A DNA stretch of 64,000 bases from Candidatus Rifleibacterium amylolyticum (GCA_009917695.1 JAACJG010000008.1:310001-374000), one strand, 5' to 3'. Counted from the first letter of the stretch, positions 37,355 through 46,969 are shown. The notes: a model not told the origin generated them from the letters alone. Made by a program: numbers and translations.

Positions 37355-37636
37355 ATGATCGTCGCTATCGGCACCTTTGAGATGCATTTTCCCGAGGTAC
37401 ACAGCCTCAAGGAAAAGCGCCAGATTCTCAGAAGCCTGATCGACCGTGTGCGAGCCAAATTCAATGCTTCGATCGCCGAGGTCGCTGACAACGACCTCTG
37501 GCAGCGGGGCCGGGTTGGTGTCGCCATGGTCGCCAACGACCGTGTTCTGCTCGAACAGATGGCGCAGAAAATCGATGACATCATGAACGACCACAGCCAG
37601 GCGCAAATTCTCGACAGTTACTGGGATTACATATGA
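37355..37636 (+). CDS. DUF503 (YlxP-like) protein
   Basis: A 93-residue protein of the DUF503 family, normally found between infB and rbfA as here. Recognisable parts are MIVAIGTFEMHFPEVHSLKE at the start, KRQILRSLIDRVRAKFNASI, the family's conserved basic stretch, and VGVAMVANDRVLLEQM. The molecular function is not established; the constant linkage to ribosome-assembly genes suggests a role there. Its stop overlaps the rbfA start (ATGA), so both are translated together. Confidence 0.9.
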   Translation: MIVAIGTFEMHFPEVHSLKEKRQILRSLIDRVRAKFNASIAEVADNDLWQRGRVGVAMVANDRVLLEQMAQKIDDIMNDHSQAQILDSYWDYI

Positions 37637-37977
37637 CCCGAAGACAGGAAAAAGCCAATTCTCTGATCCTGCGCGAGCTTTCTGAGCTTCTTCAGCGCAA
37701 GGTTTCCGACCCGCGATTGCGTGGCGTTCACATCGTCAGCGTCGATATCAGCCCTGATTTTCACCTGGCGCGGGTGCTCTATAGTTTTCTCAATGACGAG
37801 ATGAGCGACGAAGACGTGCAAAAGGGCCTCGATTCTGCCAAGCCCTTTCTGCGCCGCGAGCTCAAAAAGGTTCTGCAACTCCGGGTTCTGCCCGAACTCG
37901 CCTTTTTCTTCGATCCTTCGATCAAGCATGGCGACCACATTCTCGAACTGCTCAAATCAGTCAGGCCCCAGGACTGA
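37633..37977 (+). CDS. rbfA: 30S ribosome-binding factor RbfA
   Basis: A 114-residue RbfA, a KH-like cold-shock factor needed for maturation of the 16S rRNA 5' end. Typical segments are LILRELSELLQRKVSDPRLR, VHIVSVDISPDFHLARVLYS and the C-terminal LRVLPELAFFFDPSIKHGD. ATGA overlap with the DUF503 gene upstream. The DHH phosphoesterase gene follows after about 30 bases. Confidence 0.95.
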   Translation: MTRRQEKANSLILRELSELLQRKVSDPRLRGVHIVSVDISPDFHLARVLYSFLNDEMSDEDVQKGLDSAKPFLRRELKKVLQLRVLPELAFFFDPSIKHGDHILELLKSVRPQD

Positions 37978-38007
37978 GGCCGACCAGTCACCACAGGATT
38001 CACCGCA

Positions 38008-39018
38008 ATGAACGTTTCATGGCCCGGCGCAGACTACGACCGACAGATCGAGCTTATCTGCGAGCAGCTTATGCATGCCCGCAACCTGTTCTCGATCGCC
38101 CACCCCTTTTCTGATGGCGATGCCCTCGGTTCTCAACTGGCTCTCTACCATTTCTGCCAGGCAACCGGAAAAAACTGCATAAGCCTTAATTTCGATCCCC
38201 TTCCTGACCAGATATCATGGCTTGCCGGCAGCGACCGCTGCCAGAATGACCTGCCTCCCGACATGGAATTCGATCTTGCCTTTCTCATGGAAACGACCGA
38301 AGCACGCCGCATGGGCGACCGCGTAGGCTTTTTTCCGCGAGCCCGCACTCGCGTACACCTCGACCATCATGTCGGTGTCGTTGGCCTCGGGAATATCAAT
38401 CTGCTCGACGAAGGCGCTTCATCAACCTGCGAAATTCTCTACAATATACTGGAGCGTACCGGCGTTAAACTCAGCCGTGAATGCCGGGAAGCGCTATATG
38501 TCGGCATCATGACCGACACCGGCAATTTTCGCTATAACAACTCGACACCGCGTTCACATGAGATAGTGGCCAGACTGATTGCCGATGACCTGAGTGTCGA
38601 TGATATTTATAAAAAAGTCTACGAGCATACCAATTATAATCGCGTCGTCATGCATGGTATGGTCATGGCGCGCACCCGCCGCCTGCACGAGGGTAAAATC
38701 GTGGCCAGCTGGCTTAAACTCGAAGATTTTACCTCTATCGGAGCCGACGAAGTAGACGCTGACGGTGCAATCAGGCATATCAGCTGCATCAACGGCATTG
38801 AAGTCGCGCTTCTTTTCAAGGAAGTCGAAGACAACAAAGTTAAAGTCAGTTTCAGATCAACCGGAAATGTCGATGTTATGGAAATCAGCCGCCAGTTTCA
38901 GGGTGGCGGACATCGCAACGCCTCAGGCGCCCAGCTCGATGGCAGCATCGAAGAAGTTATGGAAAAGGTTGTTGCGCGGGTGGCGTCAGCCATGGAACAG
39001 AACCAGGGAGCTCAGTAA
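38008..39018 (+). CDS. nrnA: DHH/DHHA1 phosphoesterase, NrnA type (second copy)
   Basis: A 336-residue protein in the classical nrnA position between rbfA and truB. NrnA degrades oligoribonucleotides of 2-5 nucleotides and dephosphorylates 3'-phosphoadenosine phosphate. Motifs: HPFSDGDALGS at residues 32-42 (Pro before Asp replaced by Ser), LDHH at 118-121, and FQGGGHRNASGA in DHHA1. The second metal-binding position, normally Asp (as in ILDSGD of the copy at 18809), is Glu95 in LMETTEA. Glu can still bind Mn but is uncommon, so activity could be altered. The truB ATG follows its stop directly. Confidence 0.9.
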   Translation: MNVSWPGADYDRQIELICEQLMHARNLFSIAHPFSDGDALGSQLALYHFCQATGKNCISLNFDPLPDQISWLAGSDRCQNDLPPDMEFDLAFLMETTEARRMGDRVGFFPRARTRVHLDHHVGVVGLGNINLLDEGASSTCEILYNILERTGVKLSRECREALYVGIMTDTGNFRYNNSTPRSHEIVARLIADDLSVDDIYKKVYEHTNYNRVVMHGMVMARTRRLHEGKIVASWLKLEDFTSIGADEVDADGAIRHISCINGIEVALLFKEVEDNKVKVSFRSTGNVDVMEISRQFQGGGHRNASGAQLDGSIEEVMEKVVARVASAMEQNQGAQ

Positions 39019-39969
39019 ATGGCTGATGGCTGTCTGGTAGTCTATAAACCGCGGGGATGCTCTTCGCACGATGTAATCGATAAAATCCGGCGGGTCTATA
39101 AAGTTAAATGCGGCCATGCCGGCACCCTCGACCCCATGGCCCAGGGTGTTCTTCTGGTGTTCTGCGGGCGCGCGCTCAAGCTTCTCAATTTCATTCCGCC
39201 CGAATACCTCGATAAAACCTACCTGATGAAAGTTTCACTCGGCAGTTGCACCGACAGTTACGATGCAACCGGCAAGATCACGGCAACCTTCGATCAACCG
39301 ATAGCCTTTGGCAGCGAAGTGCTGATGAATTCACTGCGCACCTTCGTCGGCAGTTACGACCAGACTCCACCCGCCTTCTCGGCAATCAAGGTAGGAGGTA
39401 AACGCGCTTACGCCATGGCCCGGGCCGGCGAAGAAGTCGTGCTGAAAAGCCGCAAGGTGCATGTAACTTCGATCAGACTCGTTTCTGACTACGTCAGCGA
39501 CTCAGTTCGTCAGCTGCTGCTGCGGGTTCACTGCTCGCGCGGTACCTACGTGCGCTCGATTGCGCACGATCTCGGCCAGAAACTCGGTTGTGGCGGACAC
39601 CTCTCTTATCTGCTGCGCGAAAGAGTCGGACAATGGGCCTTTACCCGCGCATTCCCCTACTGGAAAATAGAAAAGGGTCTGCCTTTTGTCGATACCGAAT
39701 CATTTGTCAGCTGCGAAGGAATACTGCCCTACCCTCGTCTGACCGTAAATGCTGATGGACAGCTGCGCATAAGTCGCGGCCAGCCTATCAGTCGAAACGA
39801 AATTGTGAAGCTGGAGACCGACAGTCCCGAACTCTGCGATATGGTACAGATTATCTCACCGTCCGGGCGCCTTATCGCTGTCTACGGCACTCCCAAAAAC
39901 CAGTCAGAAGACCAGAAAGGCGGCTTCAAGCTCTGTCCGATCAGGGTTTTTCCAGAAAATGAAGCTTAA
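39019..39969 (+). CDS. truB: tRNA pseudouridine(55) synthase TruB
   Basis: A 316-residue TruB, which makes pseudouridine 55 in the T-loop of most tRNAs. Motif I is CLVVYKPRGCSSHDVIDKIR. The catalytic Asp is in GHAGTLDPMAQGVLLVFCG near residue 40. Later motifs are QTPPAFSAIKVGGKRAYAMA and CSRGTYVRSIAHDLGQKLGC. A C-terminal extension of about 80 residues (PUA-like) is present, as in E. coli-type TruB. It begins immediately after the nrnA stop and overlaps ribF by 11 bases. Confidence 0.97.
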   Translation: MADGCLVVYKPRGCSSHDVIDKIRRVYKVKCGHAGTLDPMAQGVLLVFCGRALKLLNFIPPEYLDKTYLMKVSLGSCTDSYDATGKITATFDQPIAFGSEVLMNSLRTFVGSYDQTPPAFSAIKVGGKRAYAMARAGEEVVLKSRKVHVTSIRLVSDYVSDSVRQLLLRVHCSRGTYVRSIAHDLGQKLGCGGHLSYLLRERVGQWAFTRAFPYWKIEKGLPFVDTESFVSCEGILPYPRLTVNADGQLRISRGQPISRNEIVKLETDSPELCDMVQIISPSGRLIAVYGTPKNQSEDQKGGFKLCPIRVFPENEA

Positions 39970-40906
39970 GAACCTGCTTTCCGGCAAACTCGGCATCGGT
40001 CCCTGCGTACTCGGAATCGGAACTTTCGACGGTGTTCATCTTGGTCATCGCCAGCTGATTTCTGACATAATCCATTACTCACGCCAGCACAATCTGCCTT
40101 CGGTAATCTTTACCTTCGACCATTCCCCGCGAAAATTCCTTTCTCCACGTATTTTCAAAGGTTACCTCACGACGCCGGAAGAAAAATTCAGTCTGCTGCT
40201 GGCAACCGGCATCGATTATGTTGTCTTCAGACCTTTCGATGAAGCCTTTTCGACCATTGGGCATGTTGAATTCGTCAAAGACACCCTCGTCGATCAACTG
40301 CAGGCTGCGACTGTACTGGTCGGCTTCAATTTCTGCTTCGGGGCCGGACGCGCAGGCAACGCCCAGATTCTCAGCAGCGAACTGGCGCACCATGGCCGAA
40401 AATGCCGAATAATTCAGCCAGTCATGCTTGACGGGCAGGTGGTCAGCAGTTCGATTATCCGTGATGCCGTTTCTGCAGGGAATTTTCCGAAAGCGAACCG
40501 CTTTCTTGGACGCGAAGCCTGCTTTACCGGCGAAGTTGTGCATGGCGACCACCGCGGGCGCATAATGGGCTTTCCCACCGCCAACCTGCAGCTTGAAGAA
40601 AGTCTCAAGATTTTACCGCCAAACGGAGTCTACGCCTGTTTTGCCGACACCCCCGACGGCGCGCATCCTGCCATCGTCAATATTGGCATTCGCCCGACCT
40701 TCGACCGCAGCACTCACCTGCTTGAGGCTCATTTGCTCGGCTTCAGCGGCGATCTCTATCACCGCACCATCAGAATCAGGTTTGTGCGCCGCATTCGTGA
40801 TGAAAAACGTTTTCCCGACATGCAGTCGCTGGTCGAGCAGATCAATCTTGATATCGCCGCCTGCCAGCAGTATCTCGCCGACAATGTCAGACAGGTAAAC
40901 AGTTAG
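39959..40906 (+). CDS. ribF: Bifunctional riboflavin kinase/FAD synthetase
   Basis: A 315-residue RibF making FMN and FAD. The N-terminal adenylyltransferase half has GIGTFDGVHLGHRQLI near residue 20 and the later VVSSSIIRDAVSAGNF with SSSIIR. The C-terminal flavokinase half begins near FTGEVVHGDHRGRIMGFPTA and continues NGVYACFADTP, IVNIGIRPTFD and VEAH-like LLEAHLLGF. It is the last gene of the rimP operon and overlaps truB by 11 bases. Its TAG overlaps the stop of the convergent hydrolase gene by four bases, leaving no room for a separate terminator. Confidence 0.97.
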   Translation: MKLKNLLSGKLGIGPCVLGIGTFDGVHLGHRQLISDIIHYSRQHNLPSVIFTFDHSPRKFLSPRIFKGYLTTPEEKFSLLLATGIDYVVFRPFDEAFSTIGHVEFVKDTLVDQLQAATVLVGFNFCFGAGRAGNAQILSSELAHHGRKCRIIQPVMLDGQVVSSSIIRDAVSAGNFPKANRFLGREACFTGEVVHGDHRGRIMGFPTANLQLEESLKILPPNGVYACFADTPDGAHPAIVNIGIRPTFDRSTHLLEAHLLGFSGDLYHRTIRIRFVRRIRDEKRFPDMQSLVEQINLDIAACQQYLADNVRQVNS

Positions 40907-41766
40907 CGAATTCGACTCGCGCGATCTGGCATCTCGTCTTCCTCACAATCTTTGCAGCACCAGGCGTGCGCGATTTCGCTTATGGCCGCGGCCTGACTGC
41001 CGGCTGTCATGCTCAGGTGTGTGCCGCCGGGAATTCCAACGATAGCCTTGCGCGGCGAACTTACCGCTGTATAGCCGGCGTCAACTGCGCTCTGCGGCGC
41101 AATGCGATCAGCACTGCCAAAAATGAGACAGACCGGCGTATGAATGTTGACGAAACGCTCGGTATAGTTGATGGTACCGCTGCGATCGGTAAAATTACGC
41201 GTGCGCATCCAGTGCAGAGCCTGTACAAATGTCTCGACTGGAACATTGACAGTGGCAGTCTTGAGCAGGTAACGAAAAAGATTGATGTCGGGCACGCGCT
41301 CAGGCGGCGCAGCAGCCGCGAATAAAACACACAAAAGCCTCCCACCCAGCTTTACCGGGACAGTTCGGTAGCCAGTCAGCGAAGCGATTGCAACCCAGGC
41401 TTTCATCAATGGTGGATAAATTGGAATGCGGGGAAAGCTGAACGGCGAGCCAGCGGTAACGATTGCCGGCGCATCGATAACGCCATGCGCCTGCGCCGCC
41501 ATGGCCAGCATGCCACCCTGGCTGTAGCCGAACACGTAAGGTTTTTCGCCAGCTTCGTCACAGACCTGCTTCCAGATCAGCGGCAGATCTTCATACATAT
41601 GAAAATCGAAGTCCCATGGTTGATCACGGTGATGGTCGAGCGGATAGCTGACCGGATACAGCTCGAAAAATCTGCTCAGGTAAGGACCGAGGCCATGTCC
41701 TTCGACGGCAAACAGATTGGCATTGTTACAGATTCCGTGTAATAGCAGTAACGGCGGCTTTCTCAT
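40903..41766 (-). CDS. Alpha/beta hydrolase
   Basis: A 287-residue protein with the alpha/beta hydrolase pattern: LLLLHGICNNANLF (oxyanion-hole HG) at residue 5, nucleophile Ser in FGYSQGGMLA, acid Asp in IFGSADRIAP and His in GIPGGTHLSM. There is no signal peptide. The C-terminus is Cys/charge rich (AWCCKDCEEDEM). Substrate is unknown; lipase/esterase-like or haloperoxidase-like members share this motif set. Its ATG overlaps the polA stop (ATGA), so it is translated with DNA polymerase I, probably for genomic rather than functional reasons. Confidence 0.85.
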   Translation of the reverse strand: MRKPPLLLLHGICNNANLFAVEGHGLGPYLSRFFELYPVSYPLDHHRDQPWDFDFHMYEDLPLIWKQVCDEAGEKPYVFGYSQGGMLAMAAQAHGVIDAPAIVTAGSPFSFPRIPIYPPLMKAWVAIASLTGYRTVPVKLGGRLLCVLFAAAAPPERVPDINLFRYLLKTATVNVPVETFVQALHWMRTRNFTDRSGTINYTERFVNIHTPVCLIFGSADRIAPQSAVDAGYTAVSSPRKAIVGIPGGTHLSMTAGSQAAAISEIAHAWCCKDCEEDEMPDRASRIR

Positions 41767-44546
41767 AAATCCACTTCTTCAAGGTCAGCCAGATTCTCTC
41801 CGTATGACATATCGCATACGAGCGGTACATTCAGTTTAACACAATTCTCCATGCAATGCTTCAACAACGGTGCAACCTGTTTCAATTCGGATTTTGGCAG
41901 CGAAAACACCAGTTCGTCATGAATCTGTAGAATCAGTCGTGCCTGATAATTTTTATCGCACAGCATTCTGACAGTGTCGAGCATGGCTTTCTTGACCAGA
42001 TCGGCAGCAGAGCCCTGCAGGCGGGTGTTCTTGGCGATGCGCTCAGCGCCACTGCGCAGCTGAAATTTGCCAGAATTGATATCAGGCAGCTGCCTGACTC
42101 GACCGAGCAGTGTCTCGACCTCGCCGCTGGTGCGTGCCTGCTGCACAACTTCTTCAAAAAAGCTGGTAACCTGCTGAAAGCTGTTGTAGAAGCTGTCTAT
42201 GTATTCTTTCGCCTGCGGCCTGGTGATGGCAAGGTCTTCGGCCAGACCATGCGCCGAAATACCGTAAAGAATACCGAAATTAACGGTTTTACCAATATTG
42301 CGCTCCTGCGAAGTCACTTCGGATGGCGGTTTTTTAAAAATGCGGCCGGCACTGATCGCATGAATGTCGGTATTGGTGACAAAAGCCTCGACCAGACCGG
42401 GGTCCTGCGAAAAGTGCGCGAGCAGGCGCAGTTCGATCTGCGAATAGTCGATCGACACGAAAACATCGCCAGCCCGTGGCGGCACGAAAGCTCGCCTGAT
42501 TTTGCGCCCCCACTCGGTTTTGATCGGTATATTCTGCATGTTCGGATTCGAGCTCGACAGGCGACCGGTAGCGGTGACTGCCTGATTGAAGCTGGCGTGA
42601 ATCAAGCCGGTTTTTTCATTTACCAGTGCCGTCAGCGACTCGGCGTAGGTCGAGCGCAGTTTCGCCAGTTCACGGTATTCGAGCAGGTCAGCGCAGATCG
42701 GGTGTTGCGACGCCAGCAGCTTGAGCACCTCGCTGTCGGTCGAAAAGCCGGTCTTGGTCTTCTTCGGCGGATTCAGGCCGATTTCTTTGAACAGTATCTC
42801 CTGGAGCTGCTGTGTCGAGTTGATGTTAAAACTGTGGCCGGCGTGCTGATGAATCGAAGTTTCAAGCTCGCTCAGTCGCCCGGCGATTTCGTCGCTGAGC
42901 TCGCGCAGATATTTTGAGTTGAGGCCGATACCGGTGCGTTCCATGCCGAGCAGAATGCGCAATATCGGCATCTCAAGTTCGTCGAACAATTTTTTCAGTT
43001 TCCTGTCAGCCAGTTCCTGCTGAAATCTGTGATAGAGACGCATGGTAAGCAGGACATCCTGACAGGCATATTCGCAGGCCGCAGCAAGATCGACGGCAGC
43101 AAAGTCGCCGGCACCAGCCACCTCGCGATATTCCGAAACGTCAAAGTTGAACAGACTGCGACCGAGATTCTTCAGAGCATTCGAGCGGGTTGGATCGATG
43201 ACATAGCCGGCAATCAATGTATCAAAGAGTCTGTTGCCCGCTTCAACCCCCTCATTGGCAAGAAAGGCGAGATCAAACTTGAGATTGTGGCCAACTACCA
43301 TGCGGCCCGGCAGAGTATCGCGAAGAATCGCAAAAAAATCAGCAGCTTCGATCTGATCATCAGGCGTCAGACCAAGATAGGCATGGCGCAGCGGAACATA
43401 AGCGGCTCTTTCGCTGCTGGAAGCCAGCGAGACACCGACAATTCTGTTACTGACCGGATCAAAGCCATCGGTCTCAATATCGATACAGACTGTATCGCCA
43501 AGGTCTGCCAGCCAGCGCTTGAGCTCGTCAACTCTGCTGATCAGAAGCTTTTCGCCCGGCAATGGCTTGAGTTCAGGCTCTGGTGGATTTTCTGCTGCCG
43601 CCTGAACATCTTCGGAAGTTTCATGCACTGCGACATGCTTAGTGCCGGCTTCGGCCGGTTTGCGCGGAGGCAGCGTATGACCGGCAAATTCTTTATAGAG
43701 AGACCCGAATTCATAGCGACTGAGAAAGTCGGTAAAGGCATCGGAATTCAGGTTGTCCGGGTTCCATCTGAACTCGTCCGGACTGTCGAAAACCTTGAGG
43801 TCACATCTTATCGTTGCCAGATCGTGTGACAAAAACGCCATTTCGCGGTCATCTGCCAGCTTCTGTCGCATTTTTTCGTTATCGACAGCGTCGAGTGAGC
43901 TGTAAAGCTTCTCGATGGTTCTGAACTGCTGAATCAGCGCCAGCCCCTTTTTCTCGCCGATTCCTTTAACGCCGGGAATATTATCGGAAGAGTCGCCCAT
44001 CAGGGCTTTGAGCTCGATAATTCCGCGCGGGTCGAAGCCGTATTCTTTATTGAATTCGGCAACATCAATTTCACGGGTATCGGTAACGCCTTTCTGGCAA
44101 AGTTCAACCAGCACATTGTCATCGATAAGCTGCAGCAGGTCACGATCACCGGTTACAACCGTAACCTTGTGGTGTTGCGCCAGGCTTTTTGCCGCCGAGC
44201 CGATGAGATCGTCGGCTTCGTAGTCGTCGCGCGTCAGTATTTTTATATTGAGCGCCGCCACTGCCTTGTGTGCTAATGGCAGCTGCTCAAGCAGATCTGG
44301 CGGCGTCGGTTTGCGTTTAGCCTTGTATTCAGGATACATGCGGCGGCGAAATGTGTCGCGCGAAGTATCGAAAGCGACAGCAATCAGGTCTGGCTGCCGA
44401 TCCTTAAGCATTTTCAGCAGCATGCGCAAAAAGCCGTACAGCGCCCCGGTTGCGACGCCATCACTGGTTTTCAGGCGCTGGTTCTGAAAGGCGTAATAAG
44501 CGCGAAATACTATGTTGTTTCCATCGATCAGCAGGCAGTGCGACAT
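41763..44546 (-). CDS. polA: DNA polymerase I
   Basis: A 927-residue polymerase for gap filling, Okazaki fragment processing and repair. The 5' nuclease domain (residues 1-290) has LLIDGNNIVFRAYYAF, VTVVTGDRDLLQLI and GDSSDNIPGVKGIGEKKGL. The 3'-5' exonuclease domain keeps its metal site (CIDIETDGFDPVSNRIVGV; VVGHNLKFDLAFLANEG), so proofreading is likely intact. The polymerase domain has FVSIDYSQIELRLLAHFSQD (motif A), RNIGKTVNFGILYG (motif B) and LILQIHDELVFSLP (motif C). Ribosome site GGGAGGAG. It is cotranslated with the alpha/beta hydrolase. Confidence 0.98.
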   Translation of the reverse strand: MSHCLLIDGNNIVFRAYYAFQNQRLKTSDGVATGALYGFLRMLLKMLKDRQPDLIAVAFDTSRDTFRRRMYPEYKAKRKPTPPDLLEQLPLAHKAVAALNIKILTRDDYEADDLIGSAAKSLAQHHKVTVVTGDRDLLQLIDDNVLVELCQKGVTDTREIDVAEFNKEYGFDPRGIIELKALMGDSSDNIPGVKGIGEKKGLALIQQFRTIEKLYSSLDAVDNEKMRQKLADDREMAFLSHDLATIRCDLKVFDSPDEFRWNPDNLNSDAFTDFLSRYEFGSLYKEFAGHTLPPRKPAEAGTKHVAVHETSEDVQAAAENPPEPELKPLPGEKLLISRVDELKRWLADLGDTVCIDIETDGFDPVSNRIVGVSLASSSERAAYVPLRHAYLGLTPDDQIEAADFFAILRDTLPGRMVVGHNLKFDLAFLANEGVEAGNRLFDTLIAGYVIDPTRSNALKNLGRSLFNFDVSEYREVAGAGDFAAVDLAAACEYACQDVLLTMRLYHRFQQELADRKLKKLFDELEMPILRILLGMERTGIGLNSKYLRELSDEIAGRLSELETSIHQHAGHSFNINSTQQLQEILFKEIGLNPPKKTKTGFSTDSEVLKLLASQHPICADLLEYRELAKLRSTYAESLTALVNEKTGLIHASFNQAVTATGRLSSSNPNMQNIPIKTEWGRKIRRAFVPPRAGDVFVSIDYSQIELRLLAHFSQDPGLVEAFVTNTDIHAISAGRIFKKPPSEVTSQERNIGKTVNFGILYGISAHGLAEDLAITRPQAKEYIDSFYNSFQQVTSFFEEVVQQARTSGEVETLLGRVRQLPDINSGKFQLRSGAERIAKNTRLQGSAADLVKKAMLDTVRMLCDKNYQARLILQIHDELVFSLPKSELKQVAPLLKHCMENCVKLNVPLVCDMSYGENLADLEEVDL

Positions 44547-44576
44547 TCTGTCTCCTCCCGTTGTTTACTGACCGCC

Positions 44577-44585
44577 AGTATAACA
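44577..44585 (-). promoter_or_regulatory. Candidate extended -10 promoter of polA
   Basis: Minus strand TGTTATACT, about 31 bases upstream of the ATG. There is no recognisable -35; the upstream DNA is a dispersed repeat. Confidence 0.42.
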
Positions 44586-44594
44586 TTATTTCCG

Positions 44595-45083
44595 TTTTCG
44601 TGCTCGTAATCCTGCTCGTGCGCGTGAGTCGATGCGCTTGCCATCCGGCTGCGCCTCGACACTTGGCCATCCATGGCCTGCGTCGTAATCGATTCTTTCT
44701 CTCCAAGATTTCGCACAAAGCCACAGAGCCACGAAGAAGAAGCTCACGCAGAGCCGCAGAAGCGCGGAGAAGAAAGAAAAAAGAAAGAGAAGAACGATAC
44801 CCGATCCCGATAGCGATAGCGATAGCGATAAGAGACGAAGAGCATCCGCCGGTGAGACAGATTTCGCCGATTTCCATCATCGTGCTCGTGCGCGTAATCG
44901 TAATCGTAATCGATTCTCTCTAAGATTTCGCACTAAGCCACAGAGCCACGAAGAAGAAGCTCACGCAGAGCCGCAGAAGCGCGGAGAAGAACGATACCGA
45001 TACCCGATCCCGATAGCGATAGCGATAGCGATAAGAGACGAAGAGCATCCGCCGGTGAGACAGATTTCGCCGATTTCCATCAT
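44595..45083. repeat. Tandem copies of a composite intergenic repeat
   Basis: No gene lies between polA (44546) and the intron. A degenerate A-module (TTCGTGCTCGTAATCC) at 44595-44630 is followed by two direct copies at about 44681-44880 and 44899-45083. Each reads CGTAATCGATTC, then module B (TTTCGCAC(A/T)AAGCCACAG, AGCCACGAAGAAGAAGCTC), then GATAGC hexamer runs, then module D (GCATCCGCCGGTGAGACAG, ATTTCGCCGATTTCCATCAT). The copies are nearly identical apart from about 14 bases. The second is interrupted at its right end by the group II intron. Confidence 0.9.
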
Positions 45084-45126
45084 GTAGAGTAGGAATCGAC
45101 GGGAGGGTGTAACCCCGCCCCGTCGT

Positions 45127-45175
<49 letters not shown>

Positions 45176-45185
45176 TTGCCTTTCA

Positions 45186-46577
45186 TCATAAGTATAGTAG
45201 TCCAGTGTTTCTGACAAGAGCATAATGCGAGCTCTTATCATCCCTTTTGTAGCCTCTTTGGCTCTTTCTTTGCAGGTGTTGAAGCATTCTACCGCCAGCA
45301 TAGAAATTTAATTGAGCATAGGCCTTCTTGCAGTAACCATAGCTGAAGTAGTTCTTCCACCCTCGCAGGAAGGTGTTTAACCTATCCACAACTGACTCTA
45401 CCGGCAGGCGACAGAGATTCGAGGCGGTTAGCCTGTGTATCTCCTGCCGGGCTTTCACGATTGATTTCTTCGCCGGAATGACGTTCAAATACTTTCCTTT
45501 GTAGCCGAACAGGCTTCGATCATATCTGAAGGTATACCCCAGAAAGTCAAGCCTGCTCTCTTTCTTCAGACTCAGTATCTGTGTTTTGTCCGGGTTAAGA
45601 GTTAGACCCAGCCATTCTTCGACAGTTTGTTTTATCCAGTCAGTCAGTTTCTGACTGATCTGGTTTGCGCAAACTACGAAGTCATCGGCGTAGCGTATCA
45701 ATCTTGCATTAGCCCATGTGTATGGGCCTGCTTTCATGTGAAATTTCTTATCAAGCCAGTGTAGATATAGGTTCGACAGCAAAGGCGAAATGACTCCACC
45801 CTGCTGGACACCCTGCCGATTGGCTTTGGGGGGAAGACGTTTGTTGTCGTCGGTTTTCTCTATGATCGGAGCCTTCAGCCAACTTTCAATCAGCTTCAGA
45901 ATACTACTGTCGACGACTCTCATCTTGACGCACTTCATGAGCTTGTCATGCGGAATCGTGTCAAAGTAGCTTTTCAAATCTGCATCATAGATTTCCGTTC
46001 GACCACTTTTGATTGTTTCCTGAATTTTCTCAAGGGCTTCATGCGCTTTCTTACCGGGCCTGAAACCATGAGAACATTCCAGAAAGTCTGCTTCAAATAT
46101 CGGTTCCATTATCAACAGGGTGGCAGCCTGAACAACTCGATCCTTCAAAGTCGGTATTCCTAAGGGTCTTTTACCTTTGTTTGCTTTGGGAATGTATACC
46201 CGCAGCACAGGATCCGCGCGATAAGTCTTGTTAGTCAGTGTCTCACGGATGCCTGTAAGAAATTCACCGAGCTTTACTGGATTATCAAGAAATTCTTCTG
46301 CACACACACCATCGATGCCTGCTGCTTTACCTCTTTTGCCAACGTTCTTCCATGCCGTCTCGATGACATCTGTACGGCAGATCTGGTTGTAGAGTGAGTA
46401 AAAGCGGAATTCTGGTTCGTTTACTGCCTTTTGATTTAGTTTCCATCTCAACTCACGAACTTTCAGCGGAATGGAATTATTATCGAAGCTTAGGACTTCG
46501 ATAACTTCAGTTTCGCTTTCCCCGTAGTAGAACACAGGTTCAATCGGTTTCGTTTTGGTGTGATGGTTACGCGACAA
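45186..46577 (-). CDS. ltrA: Group II intron reverse transcriptase/maturase
   Basis: A protein of about 463 residues that splices and retrotransposes its intron. Start: TTG at 46577, six bases after GGGAGG; a TTG at 46583 is too close to that site and there is no early ATG. RT blocks are complete: GKAAGIDGVCAEEF, RPLGIPTLKDRVVQAA, FLECSHGFRPGKKAHEAL, YDADLKSYFDTIPHDKL, RQGVQQGGVISPLLSNLYL, and RLIRYADDFVVCA with the catalytic YADD. The maturase (X) domain ends with FLRGWKNYFSYGYCKKAY and a basic C-terminal segment (QRKSQRGYKRDD). No HNH endonuclease domain follows, so retrohoming would rely on nicks at replication forks or single-stranded targets. Confidence 0.93.
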   Translation of the reverse strand: MSRNHHTKTKPIEPVFYYGESETEVIEVLSFDNNSIPLKVRELRWKLNQKAVNEPEFRFYSLYNQICRTDVIETAWKNVGKRGKAAGIDGVCAEEFLDNPVKLGEFLTGIRETLTNKTYRADPVLRVYIPKANKGKRPLGIPTLKDRVVQAATLLIMEPIFEADFLECSHGFRPGKKAHEALEKIQETIKSGRTEIYDADLKSYFDTIPHDKLMKCVKMRVVDSSILKLIESWLKAPIIEKTDDNKRLPPKANRQGVQQGGVISPLLSNLYLHWLDKKFHMKAGPYTWANARLIRYADDFVVCANQISQKLTDWIKQTVEEWLGLTLNPDKTQILSLKKESRLDFLGYTFRYDRSLFGYKGKYLNVIPAKKSIVKARQEIHRLTASNLCRLPVESVVDRLNTFLRGWKNYFSYGYCKKAYAQLNFYAGGRMLQHLQRKSQRGYKRDDKSSHYALVRNTGLLYL

Positions 46578-46969
46578 CAGCAACCTCCCTTCGCTCCAGG
46601 TTGATTAGACCCTTCTTAACTACTATGAAGGTATCCGACTCCCGATCAACAGTGATCGGGTCTCTCAGGTTCCTCGACTTCTCTTTCACTGCACGCTGTC
46701 TCCAAACACCCCGAAGAGCCCTCTGGCTGCATATGAATGTTACTTTACCAGAGGCAACAGGCTTCACCAAGCACGGAAGGCTGGCCGCTCTCAAGAACAC
46801 TAACGAGGCCGAATCGAGTTCACTCGCGTTACGGCTTACAGTTTCGTCTTCGCAGGCCTCACCTTGGGGATTACTCCTTTCAGTGCCGCGTTGACTATAT
46901 GGTGAACATTCAATTACCATATTGACTACCTTTCAAATCAATAGAGAAGTCAGGCTTATCCTGACGCAC

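Noticed and set aside
42249-43829. Two plus-strand open frames inside polA (222 and 266 codons)
   Set aside because: Antisense to conserved polymerase and exonuclease motifs with no features of their own.
44595-45083. CRISPR-like array of repeats between polA and the intron
   Set aside because: Units are about 200 bases with hexamer cores, not 25-40-base repeats with unique spacers, and there are no cas genes.
46567-46920. 117-residue open frame in the 5' part of the group II intron
   Set aside because: It lies in ribozyme domain I, has no family features, overlaps the RT start, and has sequence typical of structured intron RNA.
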